64,000 nt of DNA, from positions 82,632,623 to 82,696,622 of the forward strand of contig OX104114.1 in assembly GCA_944474755.1 (NCBI GenBank). The letters are read 5' to 3'. Source of the stretch: Limnoperna fortunei (Eukaryota; Mollusca; Bivalvia; Mytilida; Modiolidae). The notes below the pieces were generated by a model. It saw nothing but the letters and a program-made list of their open reading frames with translations. It was not told where the DNA came from and ran no database searches. The position numbers were made by a program, and so were the translations under genes. Below, in pieces: positions 55,056 to 64,000 of this stretch (the stretch's first letter is position 1; every line of letters starts with the position of its first letter).

Positions 55056-56274
55056 AAATTTATGATTTGAATATAAGATAGTATGTATTCTGAATATTTG
55101 GTGTTATCAAATGTATCCTTAAGTGTTAACGTTATTTATACGCTTGCTTTCTGACATTTTTACATATATACGCATTTTTATATAAACATACTGTATTTTT
55201 AATAAATATATATGTTTTTCGTTATTTTACACACAAACGTGTTTAGTACGATCATCTCTGATTTGGTATTTACACTTAATTCATCGTCCGATGATACTTG
55301 ACTCAATAACACAAACTGAGTTAATAGTCTACAATTTATGTCGTTGATACTCTTGAAATTATGCAGTTACAAAATATGGTTCTTAAAGTTTAAATTGCTT
55401 GTACAATTTTTCATGAAGAGAAGTTTACATTTGCTTCATACTAGAAGATTAGATCTTTAGCCAATTTACTTTAACGTGAACAAAAAATATTTTAAAATCT
55501 TATTGCATTATTCCATTCAAATTGCACTAAATTAACAATACTTTCTTACCCTAACGGTTTTCAAGAAATAAACTGTACTTTAAATGCAAAAGTAGAAAGG
55601 TTATTTAGCTGTGCTAATTGATGGAATGTTGCAGCATTTGTAAATCTGTACAAAAGGAATGACCATGTAATTAAAATTTAATCTTTCACTTGCTCTCGTG
55701 TTTTGTATTGCCGCCGTAGTGTATTGTAAGAGCTAACGTAATCCTGATAAAAATGCAAAAGCAGTGCAAGATTTAATTTTAATAGATTGGAGGAATGATC
55801 GTCACGACAATATGTATCGTTAGAATAGTAACACGTTTTGATCAAAGTAACAAAAAGAATAGGAAACATGTTTTCTGGTGTTTACTAAGTAAAATTGTAA
55901 ATTGTAGTACTATAATCGTGTAGTCGAAATTTAAAGATACATTAATATTTGCAAATATATACTCCTAAATGTCTTAACAAAGGGAGCAAAATATCATACA
56001 ACTGTACAGCTACTAATTCAGAAAGTTCAAGACAGGGAAGTGACGTTTTCTGACTTATACAGGTCATAATGTGTCGTGACCAATTTAGACGACCCAAGAC
56101 AGGCAAGCGACTGGTTAAAACAATATAAAGTCCCATATCTGCAGTGATAGTAGATTCATGGACGAGAACAAAGTCAAACTAACTGACACTTGTTAGATTG
56201 GGTAATTTAGGGAAACATGTAGTTATCTGGACAAATTAAGCACAAATGACCTAAATGAAGTTAATAACAAAATA
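55056..56274. other. AT-rich interval, no gene seen
   Basis: No coding or repeat signature recognised. Confidence 0.5.
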
Positions 56275-56425
56275 GTGAACACCGATAAAACTGTCAAAAA
56301 GACAATCCACAAATCAAAGTCCGAGAAACAGTCAAACTCCAGAACCAACAACCAACATAAAACAACTACAGCAATGGCCTTGATTGGTACAGGCATTTCA
56401 AAAGAAATGGTGGGCTGAATAATGT
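56275..56425. repeat. dispersed repeat, second copy of 18955
   Basis: GTGAACACCGATAAAACTGTC, GACAATCCACAAATCAAAGTC and TTTCAAAAGAAATGGTGGG match the copy at 18955-19110. Confidence 0.6.
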
Positions 56426-57774
56426 TGGAGATAAATCATCCCTTAGGTGTCTTCTAAATGTTCTCCTATTACGTTGTTCTCCAACAACATGGCTGATGTT
56501 ATAATTAATGAAATAATGGCTTAGATGCGTATCAATTTCCACACATGGCAAACATGCTTGTCTCAGATTTTTCAGAGTAACCTTTGAACACTTATTTGGC
56601 ACTGTAGAAGATTTTTTTTTCACGAAATCGAACGACAACGTGAGGACCCTTTGATTTCTATAAGTTTCCATTAACGTAGGAGCAACCTAGTTTAAATAAT
56701 TGACAAATGTGGTGAGTCTTTAGATATTTTATGAATAAGTGCACTCAGTGTCAACAAGTTGAACGACATTTTAAAACAAGCACTTCAATGTTATTATTAG
56801 CTGATAAATCGGTAGTCCTTGCGTACGTATGTTTTATTGGATCTTTCGAGAGTTTTTGTTTGCAAAATTAAATATTTGGTGACGAATATGTCAAACTTTC
56901 AGTAGTTTTGATCGGTTTAATGTGGTTATGGTACAAATACCACTACGACAAGAACAAAAAGTTGTTATTTACCACTAACATTATTCAATAAACAGATAAC
57001 CATGAGGTTACAGTGTCACGTCAAGGAAATTCCAAAGGTTCAAAGAATACTTAGATTTCACAAAACAGACGTATGCCGGTTGAGCTTGCCTCTGTTTTCC
57101 ATATTTTAACTTTGTACATCAGTCGTCATTTATATGTGTACTATGTGTACTGATTATTTATACTTTAATAAGACCAAACAGTTTCAAAGTGTTAGATATT
57201 TGTAGTGCTTGTGTACTTAGTATAAATTCAAGAAATGCTCTAGCGAGTATAACTGCAAACTTACTTATATTTTTTAATTTTGAATTGGGGTAAAAAACGT
57301 CATATTTTGTCTGTAAATAGACATCTCTCAAATCCATATGTGTTTTGAATTATTTACAGCTGTAGAAGTTTATGAGGTATTAACTTTGTAGAAAAATGTC
57401 TAACAAGTATGTCCAGAGGGTTGCAAAATAATAAATACAACTGTCTTGAAACATAACGAAAAATTATATACCATTTGACAGAGAAAATAATATAGATCTC
57501 TTTTGCTCTTAGAATGTACTTTTATATCTTTTATCATGGTACGAAACACTAACTACATAGCAAAGCAAAATAATTTTAGTATCAAACTAAATCCAACAAT
57601 CGAAAATACACAAATTAGTTCTACTTGTGTAAACATGTTTCTGATTAAAGACAGATATTGAATGTATACTGTTAAAACATATTTTAGTTTTTAACTGTGT
57701 GACTTTATGTTTTAGGTGTTTTGTGGTACATTGTATTAAATTAAATTGTTAGTAGTACGTATGGAGCATTAGGT
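56426..57774. other. no gene supported
   Basis: A 101-codon minus-strand frame (56366-56671) overlaps the repeat and has no recognisable domain. The rest is AT-rich. Confidence 0.45.
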
Positions 57775-57990
57775 AGAAACGAAAGCTTCCCCTTTTGTAA
57801 CGACTGCAACAAGCGTTTTTCAAAATCTAGAAAAGGGGTTTTAATTGTGCAGGGAGAGTACCCAGTACAATCCACGGCCAGATTGTCTGTATTATGACCT
57901 GAGACCTCAACAAATGGAACGTCCTTATCCACCACCGTTGGACGTTATTGGCAGCACTGCGACCACTCCCAGTATGGTCCTCAATTTGTA
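57775..57990 (-). repeat. partial repeat R copy
   Basis: CGAAAGCTTCCCCTTTTGTAAC through ACTCCCAGTATGGTCC. Head and body only, no tail. Confidence 0.6.
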
Positions 57991-60020
57991 GTACTAAATT
58001 TAATCATAAAATATTAAAACAAAAATATAAAAACGTTAAGTAGAAAATAACAAGAAATTTAATTTAAAGAAAATAACCTAACTTATACAACAAACAAGTA
58101 TTCAACAAAGGAATAATCAAACAAAGGGATGATTATCACTGGCTTCTGCTTCGACTCCTGCGTGTTATGGTCAAAAATGGCGTGAAGTCGCGAAGGTTTG
58201 TTAAGACCTAAAATCTTCCAAATATTCTGTTACTATCTGTCCAATAAATCCTAATTTCAATCAAACAATTTATGATGGCGACACATGAACGACCTCCATT
58301 GAAAATCATCATTATAAGCCATTCAGTGAGCACAAATTTTCTATCATGAAATCATTGAAGGAATTGCAGGAATAAAATATTCTAAATTAATTAAAAAATT
58401 AAATACAGACCTCGCTACAATAATACGTGAAATGCTTTTGCCATATCGAAAGTAGAGCACAAGTAAACAAACAATAAGTCAACCGACATTCTTATACAAT
58501 AAAGACAAATACAAAAATATTCAAATTTTCCAATTTACAATCATTACGTATAGGGCAAAGATTTAAATATACGTGTCGGATAAAAAGCAAAATGCTTATT
58601 TTTACCTGTATTGCATACACAAATAAACTACAGATAACTAAAAGACATATACAAATTAATCTACATAGGAATAACGCCATAAAAGTTTTAACAAGTGACT
58701 ATTTATTATTGTTAATAACTTTAACTATATATTCTAATTTTATTAACAATTATTTTTATTTATCTCGTAAGCACGAAGTTACTGTTGTCCACATTTGTTT
58801 TGCTAAGGCTTATTGCATTACACTATACAATGAGTAAAACAAAAGTTAGATTGTGATTTGTTGTCCATGGCAACGAAATATGTCCCCTTATTAAAACTAT
58901 TGTAACTTTAACTGTTGACATTTCTGCTGCATAAAATGAACATAATTATAAAATGGAAGTTAAGGTTTCGAAACAAAATCTCTGACATGTTTATATGAAG
59001 GAAGGTGAAAATAAAAAACGAAATAATAATAACAAGTTAAAATACACTTAAACAGTCTCATTTGTATTTTGGATGTATTTATAACATACCATGAAAATAT
59101 TTTTCCATAAACAACATAGATAGATTGTATTTTATTATAAAACTACACATGTAAGAGAGTGTCAGCGAATTGGATTGGTTGACTGGTACATATTAAAGCG
59201 TGTGATCGGTTTTTAAAATATGACAGATATAATAGATTAAACGAGTGCGCATGTGTCACACACATAAGAGTTGTTTGATATTTTTGTAACATCACTAACA
59301 AGGCTGCACTAGACAATAGCATATAAAACATTTATGTAAAATTTGTGTGTATAGTACATGTATGATAAGAACATGAATTTTCCAGTATCTTATAAAACAA
59401 CATGAATTATCAATTATCAACTTATTTAATTAATATTTTTTTGAAGACTGCCCTGTCATTTGATTTAGTTTAAACGTAATGACATACATTGTTACATTTA
59501 ACATATTTATTCATAAACACCAATGATTCGACCAGTAATAGCGTCCAATTGAACAAAATACATATGTTTATATGATTTAACATTTTTTTTACTAATAATA
59601 TTTAATTTACCTCAGGAATGAGAGAATTAAGAAAAGTTATAAAAATCATTGTAAAGTATTGATGAATCGCAAGAAAAATTCAATTTCATATTGTTCACAA
59701 ACAATAATAAGGTCTTCCTAAAATTCTGTTGTAAATTTTCTCTTTCCGAATTTGAAACCATACAGTTGCTATGTCATATTTTAACCGGGGTAGCCTAATA
59801 TTGATTGCAAATGTTTCCTAACACGAAACAAATATGATTGCTTGGAACTTTGGAACCAGAAGTGACTTCACAATCAAAAACTAAAGTTTTTTATAGAACA
59901 TGTTGTTTTGTACCCGAACGGTGAAAGACCTTAAAAATTATATTTTACAAAGCCTTTACTAAATTTAATTTATGTTTTTTTAAATTTTGAGTTGTAATAA
60001 AGATATCTATATTATGTTCA
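57991..60020. other. AT-rich interval, no gene seen
   Basis: No recognisable feature. Confidence 0.5.
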
Positions 60021-60270
60021 TGGGTTTGGTGTACAAATGGTTAATGTAGTTAGTCTACTATTGATCACGTGATCTATTAACTATGAGATTACGGGTTCGA
60101 GTCTCTCTGCGGGCAGGTTGCACTCGACTTCAATCTTAATTGAACATGCTTTTCTACCGAAGGTCGGAGGTTTTCCCCAGGTACTTCGGCCTCTTCCCAC
60201 AATAAAAACTGGACGCCAAGATATAATTCTACAATTGCTGAGTGAAGTTAAAACATCATCAAACATTTGC
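60021..60270 (+). repeat. tRNA-derived SINE, plus orientation
   Basis: Head with TTAATGTAGTTAGTCTACTA (A-box side) and TACGGGTTCGAGTCTCTC (B box), then CCACAATAAAAACTGGACGC and a decayed GAAGTTAAAACATCATCAAAC tail. It is the same family as the complete SINE at 22608, on the opposite strand. Confidence 0.75.
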
Positions 60271-61361
60271 ATTTCATCCGTAAATAGTTAATGCATGTCC
60301 ACGTTACTAAATTTGACGTTGGGTATGGTTTGTAAACATGTTTACATTATTTTTTTTTCTTGTGTTTTCTTAATGGTGATGTCTGTCTGCTAGTATTCTT
60401 CTTATACAACCGCCTTCTTAGCGAATATCCCAAGATAAGGGAAGTCCTTCCGGCTGTAGTAAATTTGTAATATGAAAACAACAAGGAACATATTAGAAAA
60501 CGTGTTTGGAAAGTGCCACACTCGTTACAAACGTATAGTCGGATTTTTGCAACGACAACTATATTGACCCGTTACCTTTGCTCGATCATGCAACAAAGTC
60601 GATCACCTTTGTTTACATTTAATTCTCGCGAGATTCGAGATCAGTGACGTCATTTTGTTGATTTTCTGCGTTGACCTATTTCCAAGGCAAATTATTTCAA
60701 CATCCTGAATAAAAATGAGATTTAAACAGGTATTTATAATGATTTTAACTATCGGTTGCAGAAATTTATAGTTTTACCTAAAGACACTTTTTTGCCCATG
60801 TTTGAAGACCATTTTACATAAGATAAACACCCCAATGGTTCCTCACAGATGCTTTTCCTTTGATTGGTAATCAATGACCGTGAAGTAACATCCGCATACT
60901 GGACATGCAAAACATTTTTTACGTTTCGTTTAAAAATAAGCCACAATCTTCATTCATTTAATAAAATGGCTGATTTGCCGGGAATTCTCATGCTTTTAAC
61001 ATGTGCTTTCCTTATCATTGTTGAAATAGTTTTTTTAAGAGAAATACACATCATTCTTTTTCATAGAATATAATATTTCCACATCGAACACATTGTTCAA
61101 AAATTGGCAGACAGACAAGCAAATACTTTGTAAATAGATAATAAATTTAACTATAAGGCTTTATTAATTTACAGAGATAATTGCCTCAAGTAGAGTTAAA
61201 AAATGTAATACATTGAATGTACTTAAATGTAAATTCTTCACCCGCACAGACTGAATTTCTGAGCAATCATACCGTATATCCTTTTATACACACTGCATGA
61301 AAACCTAGCAAATGAAAATCATTTTTTTTAAACTTCTTAACATTTTTACTTTGTTTTGCAG
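60271..61361. other. AT-rich interval before the transposase
   Basis: No gene. TGACGTCA at 60645. A pyrimidine tract ending TTTTGCAG at 61354-61361 looks like a splice acceptor directly before the transposase frame. Confidence 0.45.
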
Positions 61362-61844
61362 ATTAATCCAGTGCACCTTGCAACAAATCCAAGGGGAAAA
61401 CTTAGGATATACAGCCCTTCTAAGCTTATCAAGGCATATGATGCAGCTAAAAACAGAGATGTGTCCATCAGAAAAGCAGCTCATCTTTATGGTGTACCAT
61501 ATACTACACTTAGAGATCGTGTTTCAAGGGCAATAGATCCAGAATGTGTTACCATGGGCAGGGATCCAGAGTTGAGCCAAGAGCAGGAGGCTAAATTTGT
61601 ATCTCACCTTGAGAATATGGCTTTGATCGGCTATTTGTATACACGGCAAGAAGTAGTGGACTTGGCCAGTGATTACGCCACCTATCTCCAAGTACGGACA
61701 GTAGACAACCCGTTCAGTTTACGGTGGATTTACTCATTTATGAAAAGATGGCCCCAACTCAGTGTGCTTAAGCCCGTGCCTTGGAACTTGCAAGGGCGAA
61801 GGGAAACAACAAAGAAAGTATTGACAAATACTTTGATGAATTGA
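61362..61844 (+). pseudogene. pogo-type transposase N-terminus (HTH)
   Basis: The frame opens at a likely splice acceptor. It contains KLIKAYDAAKNRDVSIRKAA and then LYGVPYTTLRDRVSRAI, a Psq-type helix-turn-helix, followed by a CENP-B-like second helical domain (LSQEQEAKFVSHLENM, YTRQEVVDLASDYA, WIYSFMKRWPQLS). The frame is lost near 61800 in the segment after KPVPWNL, where the next fragment takes over with LARAKGNN. Confidence 0.8.
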
Positions 61845-62059
61845 CCAGTATCATAAACAACTTGCGGGATAAGCCACATTTAATCTACAATGTGGATAAA
61901 AAGGGTGTCAGTCCTGAGCATAAGCCTCCTAATGTTGTTGGAAGTACAACATTTCCTCCTCCAGCTGTTACTTCTGGGAGGTCAGAGACTGTTACATTGT
62001 TAGGCTGTGGAAGTGCTTCCGGGAATGCTATTCCTCCTTATTTTGTATTCCGTGGTTAG
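61781..62059 (+). pseudogene. pogo-type transposase core, first Asp
   Basis: Frame 2. It carries LIYNVDKKGVSPEHKPP, the position of the first catalytic Asp (usually NxDETG; here DKKG, so the Glu is replaced), and then VTLLGCGSASGNAIPPYFVF. It ends at a TAG at 62057-62059, after which the same frame continues. Confidence 0.78.
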
Positions 62060-62062
62060 AAA

Positions 62063-62500
62063 ATGCAAAGGAGGTGGATGGAAGGCTGTACACCTGGTGC
62101 TGATGGGGCTGCATCAAAGTCAGGGTGGTCAAACTCACAAGTTTTTATTGATTATCTCAAGAATCACTTCCTATCTTATGTGTCAGGAAATTATGAAAAA
62201 TTACTTCTTCTGGTAGATGGACATAAATCCCACATATCCTTACCTGTAATAGACTGGGCACAAGAACATAACATCATCTTACACGTTTTACCAGCACATA
62301 CTTCCCACTTTCTGCAGCCAATGGATGTTGGTGTCTACGGTCCACTTCAAAGGATATATGAAAATCTGTGTCACAAAAAAACCAGACTTACCGCAACCTG
62401 TGTGCTTAAAGAAGATGTTTGTCAGTTGGCTTGCTCGGCTTATCTCAAGTCATGTACACCTGAAAATCTTCAGTCAAGAAGACTGGCATATACCCTCTGA
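62063..62500 (+). pseudogene. pogo-type transposase core, second and third Asp
   Basis: LLLLVDGHKSHIS gives the second Asp (residue 52 here) and HFLQPMDVGVYGPLQ the third (residue 88), a spacing typical of DDD pogo/Tigger enzymes. The frame is the same as the preceding piece, separated only by a stop. Confidence 0.8.
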
Positions 62501-62532
62501 ATAGAGACATTATTGACACTAAACATATTGCT

Positions 62533-63243
62533 GTGGCAGAGGTCTTTAGGGCATCTGTCGTTAATGATGGAATGGATGTAGATCCCGATATTAAAAGTAG
62601 AAGTGAAGACAGAGTAGAAGGAGTACAAAACATGTGTGTGACAGAGCCTATTGAGGAGTATGTTGTGAGTGAGCAGAGAGAAAGGCAGTCTGGTGAAGTT
62701 GAGTTAGTGCAGGGTGAGAGTGATTTCTTTGAGAGTAAGATGAGTGTAGTAAGAGTGGTTAAAAGTGAGGTGACAAAAAAGAGGAACACACTGAGTAAGG
62801 TTGTGAGTGGGAGAGCAGTGACTGAAAAGGATGTAGCGGAAAAAGTGAGAGAACATGTCAGTAAGCAGAAAGGGAGAAAACCTAATGTTAGTAAGTCGGA
62901 CAAAGAAAGTAGTAAAGGGAAGAAAGCGCAGATCAAATGGAAAGCTACGAATCAGAAAACAATAGAATCTCCAAAGGCTGGATGTAGTTATACGTATGTT
63001 AGTGATAGTGAAGAAGATTTTGGATCAGATGAGGATGTTCGTATAGATTATAGTGAGCTGTGTTGTGTTTGTGGTATGTTTCAGCCTGAGGAAGTACGAA
63101 AGAGTGTGTCCATGATAACTACTAAGTGGGTGAGATGTGATGAATGTGGTCATTGGACTCATCTGGGTTTTTGTACAAAAAAAAGAGTTGTGAGAAAGGG
63201 TGATAGTTTTTTATGTGTACATTGTGATGGAAGTAATCAGTGA
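62533..63243 (+). pseudogene. C-terminal region with PHD finger
   Basis: 236 codons: an acidic, Ser/Lys-rich linker, then a PHD-type C4HC3 finger from C177/C178 and C180 through C202-x2-C205, H210, C214 and C228-x2-C231, ending HCDGSNQ. It lies in a third frame relative to the core. The PHD fingers of such transposases are expected to read histone tails (general PHD knowledge); its role here is inferred. Confidence 0.75.
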
Positions 63244-63430
63244 TTTATTAATGAATGTGAAACTGGATATCAATTTATTTATATGAAATATATTTTTTTT
63301 TGTACAAAAAAAAAGAGTTGTGAGAAAGGGTGATAATTTTTTATGTGTACATTGTGATGGAAGTAATCAGTGATTTATTAATGAATGTGAAACTGGATAT
63401 CAATTTATTTATATGAAATATATTTTTTAA
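63173..63430. repeat. 129-bp tandem duplication at the 3' end of the pogo gene
   Basis: GTACAAAAAAAA-GAGTTGTGAG at 63173 and again at 63302. The copy repeats the last codons of the PHD finger, the stop and the 3' flank, with very few differences. Confidence 0.92.
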
Positions 63431-64000
63431 ATATTCACACAAACTATATCTTGTTAATCCAATAATCCAGTCAATATTTTGTGTAAAAAACTCATTCACC
63501 ATCCCAAAATATTTATCTATATACCACAATTTTTTAAATAGACAATTTTCAAACATTAACAAAGACAAAAACACACAAAATCTGAAGAAAAATATCAGAT
63601 GAGAAAAAAACAATTGTATGGTGAACATTGTAGCCAGGATGTTCATTAAGGAAAATCAATATAAAAATGCTATGTGGTCATTAACTGTCTTCATATTCTT
63701 TAAAAATAATGGTATTTCAACACATTATTGACACAAAATTAAATTCCAAAAAACATTAACATTACACTTTGCTATAAATGGATTTAAAGTCATGTGATCG
63801 ACCTTATGTCACATGATACATACGCCATTGCATAAATTGAAAATACAAAAAGTAGGTCAGACAAATATTGTTATCTATTGGACCATTACATCGTTTTCAT
63901 GATTTGAATAGACTGTGATGATGTTTATCATCGGATAGTCTAAATGTTGAAATTCACAGAAACAATAGAATGACGTCAGACTTTCTAATCTTTGGTCGAC
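63431..64000. other. AT-rich interval, no gene seen
   Basis: No coding signature. GTCATGTGATCGACCTTATGTCACATGATAC (two nearby inverted ATGTGA/TCACAT motifs) lies near 63791, and a TGACGTCA at 63971. Confidence 0.45.

Larger units (their letters stand above)
61362..63430 (+). mobile_element. decayed pogo/Tigger-type transposon gene
   Basis: Four plus-strand fragments in order encode an HTH N-terminus, a DDD catalytic core and a C-terminal PHD finger. Frame changes near 61800 and 62490 and a TAG at 62057 break it. Terminal inverted repeats and TA target duplication were not found, so the limits are those of the coding remnants plus the 129-bp duplication. Confidence 0.8.

Noticed and set aside
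56366..56671. 101-codon minus-strand frame
   Set aside because: No domain, it overlaps a dispersed repeat, and it has no codon or context support.
60040..60115. A functional tRNA gene
   Set aside because: A- and B-box-like segments are present, but the cloverleaf is not supported and the sequence continues into a SINE body and tail.

Overview
The window reads as nuclear DNA of a marine invertebrate, most likely a bivalve or other mollusc. Most of it is AT-rich and non-coding. It is crowded with tRNA-derived SINEs, foldback elements, about 160-170 bp tandem arrays and decayed transposons. No host protein-coding gene can be supported.

Bases 1-9444 are the right part of a Polinton/Maverick (polintovirus-like) element, which continues beyond the left edge. 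Its DNA is visibly richer in G+C than the rest. From left to right it carries: the first 30 codons of a possible capsid gene, a small basic protein, a DUF8207-like protein, a cysteine-rich zinc protein, the packaging ATPase, a zinc-ribbon plus parvovirus-type phospholipase A2 protein, a retroviral-type integrase with a C-terminal chromodomain, a fibre-like coiled-coil protein, the adenovirus-type cysteine protease, and the protein-primed family B DNA polymerase. Together these are the modules for integration (INT), replication (pPolB), capsid maturation (PRO) and genome packaging (ATPase). The genes are extremely compact. Several start codons sit directly behind a CTATAAATAA motif, and in several cases that motif also supplies the stop codon of the preceding gene. 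Four genes show frame damage: the polymerase (an 8-bp tandem duplication), the integrase 5' part (at an A9 run), the fibre 3' end, and the small basic protein 3' end. This copy is therefore recent but probably not autonomous.

The Polinton appears to end at 9444 with ...CT and a possible 6-bp target duplication TACACA. It interrupts the OTU domain of a decayed Ginger-like transposase gene (about 9445-10990, minus strand). From 11963 to 16157 lies a second decayed transposon gene of a family I cannot classify, itself invaded by a SINE-like repeat and a 158-bp foldback.

From 19986 to 52113 the layout is dominated by duplications. A 5.88-kb unit is tandemly repeated almost perfectly (19986-25867 and 25866-31750). 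It lies inside an older, diverged duplication of about 12 kb (copy X about 27503-39480, copy Y about 40764-52113). Comparing copies gives clean empty sites for a SINE with an 8-bp target duplication and for a 913-bp element holding five 161-bp repeats. Both X and Y end in the 3' part of a jockey-like LINE.

The right end (61362-63430) holds a decayed pogo/Tigger-type DDD transposase that carries a C-terminal PHD finger. The remaining stretches are AT-rich with scattered repeat fragments.
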